Under the pieces are notes generated by a model. It worked only from the letters and a program-made list of their open reading frames with translations, did not search any database and was not told the DNA's origin. A DNA stretch of 64,000 nt from Streptomyces sennicomposti (GTDB lineage: Bacteria > Actinomycetota > Actinomycetes > Streptomycetales > Streptomycetaceae). Below are positions 43,079 through 50,276 of the stretch, one piece after another; positions within the stretch are counted from its first letter, which is position 1; each line of letters opens with the position of its first letter. The stretch spans positions 24,891 through 88,890 of the forward strand of contig NZ_JAIOAB010000027.1 in the NCBI RefSeq assembly GCF_019890635.1, written 5' to 3'. A program made the translations under genes and the position numbers.

Positions 43079-44229
43079 TCCGCGGTCTCCCCGGTGTTCT
43101 CGGCCCGCCGGGCGTTCTCGGTCTTCTCGGCTCGCCCGGTGTTCTCGGCCTTCTGGGTGTTCTCGGCTCGCCCGGCGTTGTCGGCCCTCTCGGCGTTGTC
43201 AGCCCTCTCGGCGTTGTCGGCCCGCCCGGATCGCTCCGCCTCCTCGGCCCTCGCGGCCCTCAAATCCCTCACGGCCTCGGACGGCACCGACGGCTCGGTC
43301 GGCCCCATGGACTGGATCGACCCCACGGGCTGGGTCGGTTCCACGGGCTGGATCGACCCCACGGGCTGGGTCGGTTCCACGGGCTGGATGGACCCCACGG
43401 GCTCGGTCAGCCCCGTGGGCTGGGACGGCCCCGTGGGTTCGCGCCCTCCCCTCGCCTCCGTGGCCCCCATCGGCCCGGCGGTCTCCCCTGCGTCGGCGGT
43501 CTCCCCTGCCCCGTCGGCCCCCGGCCCGCCCCCGGTGCCGGTGCCCGCCCCCGCGGCAGCGGCTCGCTCCGGGCCGAGGGCCACCACGCGCTTCGCCTCC
43601 TCGACCGCCGCGTCGAAGCCGATCTCCGGGTCCCGGCGGAGCAGTTGGGTGGCGCGGGCGTGGGCGGACACCGCCGGGTCGGGGCTCGCCGCGGCCGTCG
43701 CCAGGGCGGTCTCGGCGACATCGCCGAGACCGGCCAGGGCCCGGCTCAGGCTCAGCCGCACCTCACGGTCCCCGCGCCCGAGTTGCCCGGCCAGTTCGCC
43801 CGCCAGGTCCTTCTTCTCGTCCTCGGGCGCCAGGGCGACCGCGACACGCCACGCGGTCCGCGCGACCTCGTCGTCGGGGTCGCGCAGCATGGCGTGCGTG
43901 ATCCAGCCCCAGGCGCGCTCGTCACCGATCTTGGAGAGCGTGTGCAGCGCCTGGCTGCGCGCCTGAGCGCGTTCGGAGCCGAGTTCCCGGCGGAGCCGGG
44001 GCAGGGTGGTCTCCGGCGGCAGGCGGGTCAGCGCCCAGGACAGCATGTCCCGTACGAAGAGATCCGGTTCGACGGCGCACCGCTCGACGAGCGGCTCCAG
44101 GAGGGCGGGGCCGGGGTTCGAACCGGCCGCCAGGGCCGCCTGGAGCCGGACCGACGGGTCGCCGGCGCTCAGGGCGCCGGCCAGACGGGTGTCGCGCGGG
44201 GTTCCGTTTGTCGGATTGATCGAAACCAC
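43072..44229 (-). CDS. HEAT-repeat protein with two kinds of peptide repeats
   Basis: 385 residues. Residues 10-205 are HEAT repeats (GDPSVRLQAALAAGSNPGPALLE, RELGSERAQARSQALHTLSKIGDERAWGWI, DDEVARTAWRVAVALAPEDEKKDL). Residues about 265-320 are a 12-residue repeat, PVGSIQPVEPTQ, in 2.5 copies. Residues about 330-385 are copies of an 8-residue charged unit, RAENTxxA/RADNAExA, in about seven copies. Both are tandem DNA repeats and could vary between strains. The GTG at 44229 is the only good start, but its AGGAGG is too close, so the start is uncertain. It is first in an operon with the MerR-HEAT gene; a MerR-like operator lies just upstream. Confidence 0.75.
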   Translation of the reverse strand: MVSINPTNGTPRDTRLAGALSAGDPSVRLQAALAAGSNPGPALLEPLVERCAVEPDLFVRDMLSWALTRLPPETTLPRLRRELGSERAQARSQALHTLSKIGDERAWGWITHAMLRDPDDEVARTAWRVAVALAPEDEKKDLAGELAGQLGRGDREVRLSLSRALAGLGDVAETALATAAASPDPAVSAHARATQLLRRDPEIGFDAAVEEAKRVVALGPERAAAAGAGTGTGGGPGADGAGETADAGETAGPMGATEARGGREPTGPSQPTGLTEPVGSIQPVEPTQPVGSIQPVEPTQPVGSIQSMGPTEPSVPSEAVRDLRAARAEEAERSGRADNAERADNAERADNAGRAENTQKAENTGRAEKTENARRAENTGETAEC

Positions 44230-44247
44230 CTCCTGCCTCCAGGGGAC

Positions 44248-44268
44248 ACCTTGTCATCATGTCAAGGT
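44248..44268 (-). promoter_or_regulatory. MerR-type palindromic operator
   Basis: ACCTTGTCATCATGTCAAGGT is a 21-base palindrome with a single mismatched pair, like the ACCTTGAC...GTCAAGGT sites of MerR regulators. It lies 19 bases before the HEAT gene start, and on the minus strand overlaps a TTGACC -35 element. It is probably bound by the MerR-HEAT protein itself. Confidence 0.65.
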
Positions 44269-44271
44269 CAA

Positions 44272-44345
44272 GCCGGTGACCTGCCGGGACGGAGACCTGG
44301 AACCTGCCGGGACGATGACCTGCCGGGACGGGGAGCCGCCAGGAA
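44272..44345. repeat. ACCTGCCGGGACG repeats
   Basis: The 13-base unit occurs three times in full (44280s-44330s) with partial copies before and after. It lies between the MerR operator and the proS promoter; no gene. Confidence 0.5.
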
Positions 44346-44437
44346 GGGGAGCTACTGAACCTGCCGCCCCCGCCCGCCATCCCCACCGCCGTAAAGCCGT
44401 TCGCGTGGGGCCGAGCGCGCGCTCTAGCATGCGCGCT

Positions 44438-45850
44438 ATGGCAAAGGCACCCGTTCTCACCCCCCGGGCGGAAGACTTCCCCCGCTGGTACCAGGAACTG
44501 ATCAACAAGGCCGAGCTGGCCGACAACGGCCCGGTGCGCGGCACGATGGTCATCCGACCGTACGGGTACGGGCTGTGGGAGCGGATGCAGCAGGAGATGG
44601 ACGCCCGGATCAAGGACGCGGGCGCCGCCAACGCCTACTTCCCGCTCTTCATCCCGCAGTCGTACCTGACCCGGGAGGCCGAGCACGTCGAGGGGTTCGC
44701 GCCCGAGCTGGCGGTCGTCACGCACGGCGGCGGCAAGGAGCTGGAGGAGCCGATCGTCGTCCGGCCCACCTCCGAGACGATCGTCAACGAGTACTTCTCC
44801 AAGTGGGTGCAGAGCTACCGCGACCTGCCCCTGCTGATCAACCAGTGGGCGAACGTCGTCCGCTGGGAGATGCGTCCGCGCGTCTTCCTCCGGACGACCG
44901 AGTTCCTGTGGCAGGAGGGGCACACCGCCCACGCCACCTACGAGGACGCCCGCGCCTACGCCGCGCGCATCCACCGGGACGTCTACCACGACTTCATGGT
45001 CGGCGTCCTCGCCATCGACGTGGTCCTCGGCCGCAAGACCGTCCGCGAGCGCTTCGCCGGGGCGATCAACACCCTCACGCTCGAAGGCATGATGGGCGAC
45101 GGCAAGGCGCTCCAGATGGGCACCAGCCACGAGTTGGGCCAGAACTTCGCCAAGGCCTTCCACACTCAGTATCTGTCCAAGGACGGCAGGCAGGAGCTGG
45201 TCTGGCAGACCTCGTGGGGTACGTCGACCCGTATGGTCGGCGGGCTGATCATGTCGCACGGCGACGACAGCGGGCTGCGCGTGCCGCCGCGGCTGGCGCC
45301 GGTCCAGGCCGTCGTGCTCGCAGTCAAGGACGACGACGCGGTGATCGCGAAGGTCCGGGAGATCGGCGATCGGCTCAAGGCCGCCGGGGTGCGCGTCCGG
45401 GTCGACGACCGCACCGACGTCCCCTTCGGCCGGCGCGCCGTGGACTGGGAGCTGAAGGGCGTGCCGGTCCGTATCGAGGTGGGCCCGCGCGACCTGGAGA
45501 ACGGCACCGCGATGCTGGCCCGCCGCATCCCCGGCGGCAAGGCGCCGGTGCGGATCGGGGAGATCGAGGCGCTGCTCCCGAAGGTGCTGGAGGAGGACCA
45601 GGCGCTGCTGCTCGCGCAGTCCCGCGAGCGCCGCGAGGACCGTACGGTCGATACGGCCACGATCGAGGAGGCCGCGGAGGCGGCGGCCACGGGCTGGGCC
45701 CGCATCCCCTGGGCCACGCTGGGCCCGGAGGGCGAGGCGGCCCTCGCCGAGCAGGGTGTGTCCGTACGGTGCCTGGTCGCCGCGGACGGCTCGGTCCCCG
45801 ACAGCGACGACCAGCCGGGCAACGTCGCCATCGTGGCCCGCGCCTACTGA
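44438..45850 (+). CDS. proS: Proline-tRNA ligase, archaeal/eukaryote-like type
   Basis: 470-residue class II aminoacyl-tRNA synthetase that charges tRNA-Pro. Seen: the start DFPRWYQELINKAELADNGPVRGTMVIRPYGYGLWE, motif 2 NVVRWEMRPRVFLRTTEFLWQEGHTAH, motif 3 GLRVPPRLAPVQAVVLAV, then an anticodon-binding domain and the C-terminal zinc-like domain without the insertion (INS) editing domain of ordinary bacterial ProRS. This short type-3 form is normal in Streptomyces. ATG 44438 gives MAKAPVLTPRAEDF. It stands at the left border of the ansamycin-type cluster; a role in self-protection is possible but unsupported. Confidence 0.93.
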   Translation: MAKAPVLTPRAEDFPRWYQELINKAELADNGPVRGTMVIRPYGYGLWERMQQEMDARIKDAGAANAYFPLFIPQSYLTREAEHVEGFAPELAVVTHGGGKELEEPIVVRPTSETIVNEYFSKWVQSYRDLPLLINQWANVVRWEMRPRVFLRTTEFLWQEGHTAHATYEDARAYAARIHRDVYHDFMVGVLAIDVVLGRKTVRERFAGAINTLTLEGMMGDGKALQMGTSHELGQNFAKAFHTQYLSKDGRQELVWQTSWGTSTRMVGGLIMSHGDDSGLRVPPRLAPVQAVVLAVKDDDAVIAKVREIGDRLKAAGVRVRVDDRTDVPFGRRAVDWELKGVPVRIEVGPRDLENGTAMLARRIPGGKAPVRIGEIEALLPKVLEEDQALLLAQSRERREDRTVDTATIEEAAEAAATGWARIPWATLGPEGEAALAEQGVSVRCLVAADGSVPDSDDQPGNVAIVARAY

Positions 45851-46259
45851 TCGACGCGGGGTCCGGCGCCTGACCCGCGCGGGGTCGGGCGCCCGGCCCG
45901 CGCTGGGATCCTGCGCCTGCACCCGACCGTCTGGGCCTCGGCCATGGTCTGACCGGCGGTGCAGGTCGCCTTCCTCTGCTCCTCGTCGAAGCCCTCCGTC
46001 TTCCCCCCGCGCCCGGGCCTTGAGATTCGTCGCCTCCATCCGGTCGGCCCGGACCGGGACCGACTGGTCGGGCATGTCTCGCGGTCGCGGGGTGACTCCG
46101 CGCCGGCGGACGCCTCCCGCCGGCGCGGACGCGAGCGCGGGCCCCGGACGGTTCGCGTCGCTGTTCAGGGGGACGTCAGGGGGTGGCCCGGCGTGCGGGT
46201 CGCCGTATCGTCGTCCCGTCCGCCCGGCTCGGCGGTCCGGTGGGGAAGGCGGTCAGGAC
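45851..46259. other. Gap between proS and the biosynthetic cluster, no gene recognised
   Basis: Lower-than-average GC around 45960-46050 on the minus strand could be read as KTEGFDEEQRKAT...QTMAEAQ, a short plausible peptide without start or domain. I see no promoter palindrome of note. This is the probable left boundary of the secondary-metabolite cluster. Confidence 0.4.
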
Positions 46260-47051
46260 ATGGACGCGGTGACCATCACGGGGACGACCCGTCTGTACGC
46301 CGTGCTCGGCGCCCCGGTGACGCAGGTGCGGGCCCCGGCGTTGCTCAATCCGCTCTTCGCGCGGCTCGGGAAGGACGCCGTACTGGTGCCGGTGGACGTG
46401 GCGCCGGAGGGGCTCGACGGGGCCGTGCGGGGGCTCGGCGCCGTACGCAATCTCGACGGGCTGCTGGTGACCGTTCCGCACAAGCCCGCCTGCCGGGCGC
46501 TCGCCGACCGGGTCACGGAGGCCGCCGGGCTGAGCGGCTCGGTCAACGCGATGCGTCGGCTGCCGGACGGCGGCTGGGAGGGCGCGAACTTCGACGGGGA
46601 GGGCTTCGTCCGCGCTCTGCGCGCCGCGGGACACGACCCGCGGGGCGCGACGGTGTGCCTGGCGGGCGCCGGCGGCGCCGGGTCGGCGATCGCGGTGGCG
46701 CTGCTGACGGCGGGCGCGCGCGTCACCGTCTGGGACGTGGACCCGGGACGCGCCGCCGCCCTGGAGGCCCGTCTCGCCCCGCACTTCCCGGGGCGTCTCG
46801 CCGTCTCCCCCCGGCACGTCGACGCGGACCTCGCCGTCAACGCCACGCCGATGGGGCTGCGTCCCGACGATCCGCTGCCCTTCGACCCGGCCCGGTTGCG
46901 CCCCGGCACACGGGTCGCCGACATCATCATGAAGCCGCGGTCGACGCCCCTGCTGCGGGCGGCGCGGGAGGCGGGACTGCCCCACCACTACGGCGAGCCG
47001 ATGCTGGCCGAACAGCTCTCGCTGTACCGCGAGTTCTTCCGGCTGGGCTGA
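46260..47051 (+). CDS. Shikimate-dehydrogenase-family enzyme, RifI-like (aminoquinate/aminoshikimate dehydrogenase candidate)
   Basis: 263 residues: the substrate domain (1-100) and an NADP Rossmann domain (GATVCLAGAGGAGSAIAVALL). The catalytic Lys is kept in LLVTVPHK, and NATPMGLRPDDPLP is clear. The usual carboxylate-binding Ser-x-Ser (GxPxxHSxSP) is replaced by GAPVTQVRAPALLN, as in non-AroE branches of the family that include RifI. Beside a class II DAHP synthase in an ansamycin-type cluster, the likely job is in the aminoshikimate branch toward 3-amino-5-hydroxybenzoate. A plain catabolic quinate/shikimate dehydrogenase is the alternative. The ribosome site is weak. Confidence 0.75.
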   Translation: MDAVTITGTTRLYAVLGAPVTQVRAPALLNPLFARLGKDAVLVPVDVAPEGLDGAVRGLGAVRNLDGLLVTVPHKPACRALADRVTEAAGLSGSVNAMRRLPDGGWEGANFDGEGFVRALRAAGHDPRGATVCLAGAGGAGSAIAVALLTAGARVTVWDVDPGRAAALEARLAPHFPGRLAVSPRHVDADLAVNATPMGLRPDDPLPFDPARLRPGTRVADIIMKPRSTPLLRAAREAGLPHHYGEPMLAEQLSLYREFFRLG

Positions 47052-47135
47052 CGCCGGCCCCCCTTCGTGGCAGATGGGAGCCGGGTTACCGCTCAGTGGC
47101 CCGGTGCGCGTCGCGCCCTGCCTACTGTCCTGGAC

Positions 47136-48524
47136 ATGCCTCCACTCATACAGACCACAGTCGCGGCGCCCGACGCCGCGCTGCCTCCCGCAGTGGCCGA
47201 ACGGGTGGCCGACGCCCTCGCCCGGCCCGCGGCGCAGCAGCCGGAGTACCCGGACCCCGCCCAGGTCACCGGGGTGCGCGCGACCCTGGCGCGGCTCCCC
47301 TCGCTGGTGCTGCCCGGCGAGGTCGACCGGCTGCGCCGGCGGCTGGCCGACGTGGCCCACGGGCGCGCGTTCCTGCTGCACGGCGGGGACTGCGCGGAGA
47401 CCTTCGAGGGCAACACCGGGGAGCACGTCCGCGCGAACGTCCGCACCCTGTTGCAGATGGCCGTGATCCTCACGCACGGGGCGAGCCTGCCCGTGGTCAA
47501 GGTCGCGCGGCTCGCGGGACAGTACGCCAAGCCCCGCTCCAAGCCCTCGGACGAACTGAACCTGCCGGTCTACCGCGGGGACATCGTCAACTCCGCCGAG
47601 CCCTCTCCCGCCGCCCGCGTCGCCGACCCGGGCCGGATGCTGGAGGCGTACGCGCACTCCGCCGCCGCCCTCAACCACCTGCGGGCGATGACCGACTCCG
47701 GGATGGCCGGCCTGGACCAGGTGCGGGAGTGGAACCTCGACTTCGTCCGGGCCTCGCCGGCCGGCCAGGGCTTCCGCGCCCTCGCCGACGAGATCGACAG
47801 CGGTCTGCGCTTCATGAAGGCCTGCGGCGCCGACCACCGGGCCCTGCACACCACCGAGGTGTACGCGGCCCACGAGGCGCTGCTCCTGGACTACGAGCGG
47901 GGCCTGCTGCGCGGCGTCGACGAGGACGGCACCGGCCGTACGGCGCTGTACGGCCTGTCCGGGCACTTCCTGTGGATCGGCGAGCGCACCCGCGACCTGG
48001 ACGGCGCCCACATCGCCCTGGCCGCGCAGCTGGCCAACCCGATCGGGCTGAAGATCGGCCCCGGGACGTCCCCCGAGCAGGCCGTCGAGTACGTGCGGCG
48101 GCTCGACCCGGACCGGGAGCCCGGCCGCCTCACCCTCATCTCGCGGATGGGCCGGGACCGGGTCCGCGAGGTGCTGCCGCCCATCGTGGAGAAGGTCACC
48201 GCGCTCGGCCACCGGGTCGTGTGGCAGTGCGACCCGATGCACGGCAACACCCGGGAGACGGAGAGCGGTTACAAGTCCCGGCACTTCGACGACATCATCG
48301 ACGAGGTGCGCGGGTTCTTCGAGGTGCACCGGGAGCTGGGCACCCACCCCGGCGGGCTGCACGTCGAGCTGACGGGCGACCAGGTCACCGAGTGCCTGGG
48401 CGGCGCCCGCGCCCTGGACGACACGGCGCTGGCGGCGCGTTACGAGACGCTGTGCGACCCGCGGCTGAACGCCGAGCAGTCCGTGGAACTCGCCTGGCTC
48501 GTCAACGACTTGATGCGGGGATGA
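47136..48524 (+). CDS. Class II DAHP synthase, candidate aminoDAHP synthase (RifH-like)
   Basis: 462 residues of the plant-type (class II) 3-deoxy-arabino-heptulosonate-7-phosphate synthase family. Seen: FLLHGGDCAETFEGNT (metal/PEP Cys), VKVARLAGQYAKPRSKP, YRGDIVNSAEPSPAARVADPGRML, MKACGADHRALHTTEVYAAHEALLLDYE, GLKIGPGTSPE, VWQCDPMHGNT and GGLHVELTGDQVTECLGG. ATG 47136 begins the family N-terminus. Ansamycin clusters carry such an enzyme (RifH) that joins PEP with 1-deoxy-1-imino-erythrose 4-phosphate to aminoDAHP; a duplicated primary-metabolism DAHP synthase raising aromatic supply would look the same. It is 84 bases after the RifI-like gene, probably in one operon. Confidence 0.85.
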   Translation: MPPLIQTTVAAPDAALPPAVAERVADALARPAAQQPEYPDPAQVTGVRATLARLPSLVLPGEVDRLRRRLADVAHGRAFLLHGGDCAETFEGNTGEHVRANVRTLLQMAVILTHGASLPVVKVARLAGQYAKPRSKPSDELNLPVYRGDIVNSAEPSPAARVADPGRMLEAYAHSAAALNHLRAMTDSGMAGLDQVREWNLDFVRASPAGQGFRALADEIDSGLRFMKACGADHRALHTTEVYAAHEALLLDYERGLLRGVDEDGTGRTALYGLSGHFLWIGERTRDLDGAHIALAAQLANPIGLKIGPGTSPEQAVEYVRRLDPDREPGRLTLISRMGRDRVREVLPPIVEKVTALGHRVVWQCDPMHGNTRETESGYKSRHFDDIIDEVRGFFEVHRELGTHPGGLHVELTGDQVTECLGGARALDDTALAARYETLCDPRLNAEQSVELAWLVNDLMRG

Positions 48525-48550
48525 CCATCCCGCGATGCCCGGGCCGGAAA

Positions 48551-48635
48551 GCCCCGTGGCGGGCGCGGCGGGTGCCGTGCCCGCCACGGGGCGGGCCCTT
48601 CGTGTCCGGGCGGGGGAACGGAGGGACACGAAGGG
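48551..48635. terminator. Two perfect hairpins between converging genes
   Basis: GCCCCGTGGCGGGC (48551-48564) with GCCCGCCACGGGGC (48579-48592), and CCCTTCGTGTCC (48596-48607) with GGACACGAAGGG (48624-48635). They separate the DAHP synthase and acyltransferase transcripts. Confidence 0.8.
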
Positions 48636-48640
48636 GGTCT

Positions 48641-50077
48641 TCAGGAGGCGCGGACGGGTCCGCTGCCGGCGGCGGAGGGTTCGGCCGGCGTGATTGGCGT
48701 GATCGGCGCGGCCTGGGCCTCGGCGACGAGCCCGGCCGGCGCACCGGCGTCGGCGACCACCGTGCCGGCCACGGTGCCGGTGCCGGTGCCGGCGGCCATG
48801 GGGATCACGGTCCCGGCGTCGGCGGCCATGGGGATCACGGTCCCGGCGGCCACGGCGTCCGCCGTCCCGGCGCCGGCGGTCACGGCGTCGGCCGGGGCGG
48901 ACCGTGCGGCGGCGCGTTCGGCGCGCTCGGCGCGGGACCGGCTGAGGTGGCGCATCGCGGGCATCTCCACGCAGGCGTACAGCAGCCAGCCGCCGAGCAG
49001 GGTGGCCGCGAACATGCCGATCATGACGAGGATCGCGACGGGCGTGGTGAACTGCCCGTTGCCCAGGAGCTTCTGGCGGCCCCAGAAGATGACCACTCCC
49101 TGGCACAGGTAGAAGCCGAAGGAGACGTTGCCGAGCCACACCAGGACCCGGCCGTCCAGGCGGGTGCGCACCCCGTGCACGTCGGCGCGGGCCACGGAGG
49201 CGATGGCGACGCCGAACGGCACGACCGTCACCGAGACGAAGTTGAACGGCGCGGGCGCGTACATCGCGGCGGCGTAGCCGGCCGCCAGCAGGGCCACCAC
49301 CCAGCCGGCCGGGATGCGGGGCCAGCGGCCGGCGATGACCAGCCGGGCCAGCAGCATGCCGAGCACGAACTCGAACATCCGCATGGGCGGGAAGGTGTAG
49401 TTGAACCAGTTCTGGGTGGGCGAGAGCGGGATCACGGGCAGCCGCGGGGTGTCGGGCAGGAGCGTCTTCGTCACCAGGGCGACCCCGGCCGTGGCCGCCG
49501 CCGCACAGCCGGCCCACCACCACAGGTGTTCCGTCTTCACCCGCCGCACCGCGAGCAGCAGGAACGGGAACGACAGATAGAAGAGCAATTCGGAGCAGAG
49601 CGACCAGGACGGCGCGTTCACGCTCATCTGGACGGTGAATTCATTGATCCATGAGTTCACCAGGAAAAGATTGGGCAGCCAGGTGCTCACCGGGGTGTAC
49701 GCCGACGCGAAGAGCAGCATGGCCGCCGCCCACATCACCAGGTGATTGGGGAATATCTTCACGACACGGCGCCGCCAGTAGGCGGTGAGCCGCTCTCCCG
49801 GACGCACCGACCAGGTGATGACGAATCCGCTCAGCAGGAAGAAGAAGGACACGCCGAGGTAACCGGCCGGCCCGAAGAACTTCAGCAGCCCCTGGGCGAC
49901 GGACCGGTCGGCGAACGGGTTGACCGGCCCCGTGGGGTCGACCGGCCCGATCGGTTGCAGGGAGTGGATGAAGAACACCAGGAGCGCGGCGAAGAACCGC
50001 ATGCCCGTCAGGGACGGGAGGGCTTTCCGCCGTGGCCCGGGCGCACCGGTGTCCACCTCAGGAATGGTTGCGGTCAC
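48641..50077 (-). CDS. Membrane O-acyltransferase, acyltransferase-3 family
   Basis: 478 residues with about ten membrane helices. The start ALPSLTGMRFFAALLVFFIHSLQP carries the conserved Arg and the catalytic His (FIHS) of the acyltransferase-3 family. GVSFFFLLSGFVITWS, WRRRVVKIFPNHL and WSLCSELLFYLSFP (conserved Ser/Glu) follow in order. In macrolide and ansamycin clusters such proteins acylate a hydroxyl of the product. Residues about 395-470 are an Ala/Gly/Thr/Val-rich repeat tail (AAGTVIPMAADAGTVIPMAAGTG). The N-terminal half uses unusual codons (CTT, TCA, ATA, AAT) for this genome, hinting at separate origin. Divergent from the oxidase gene. Confidence 0.85.
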   Translation of the reverse strand: MTATIPEVDTGAPGPRRKALPSLTGMRFFAALLVFFIHSLQPIGPVDPTGPVNPFADRSVAQGLLKFFGPAGYLGVSFFFLLSGFVITWSVRPGERLTAYWRRRVVKIFPNHLVMWAAAMLLFASAYTPVSTWLPNLFLVNSWINEFTVQMSVNAPSWSLCSELLFYLSFPFLLLAVRRVKTEHLWWWAGCAAAATAGVALVTKTLLPDTPRLPVIPLSPTQNWFNYTFPPMRMFEFVLGMLLARLVIAGRWPRIPAGWVVALLAAGYAAAMYAPAPFNFVSVTVVPFGVAIASVARADVHGVRTRLDGRVLVWLGNVSFGFYLCQGVVIFWGRQKLLGNGQFTTPVAILVMIGMFAATLLGGWLLYACVEMPAMRHLSRSRAERAERAAARSAPADAVTAGAGTADAVAAGTVIPMAADAGTVIPMAAGTGTGTVAGTVVADAGAPAGLVAEAQAAPITPITPAEPSAAGSGPVRAS

Positions 50078-50211
50078 GATGGTCTCCTGTTTCGGCCCGA
50101 GCGGTGAACGACTGGGATCTGGAATGCCAGGAGCCTAGAAGAGCGGTGCGGCCGGCGGGCACCCGTATATTCCCCCAGCCGAATTCACCGGACGAATCCA
50201 GGGGGGTGTTA

Positions 50212-50245
50212 GGGGAATTCATCCCCGGCCTCGGCACCCTAGCGT
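50212..50245 (+). promoter_or_regulatory. Candidate activator site and -10 for the oxidase gene
   Basis: GGGGA-ATTCA-TCCCC (50212-50226) is a 5-5-5 inverted repeat like LuxR-type activator sites (GGGA..TCCC). It lies 13 bases before a TAGCGT -10 box (50240-50245). No -35 consensus is present, so an activator bound there would be needed. A second ATTCCCCC lies at 50169-50176 toward the divergent acyltransferase gene. Confidence 0.45.
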
Positions 50246-50276
50246 TCTCGCGTATTCACGCCACACGGAGGAATCA

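Noticed and set aside
45951..46075. Short minus-strand peptide reading KTEGFDEEQRKAT...QTMAEAQ in the proS downstream gap
   Set aside because: Looks a little like a coding relic but has no start, no ribosome site and no family I can name.
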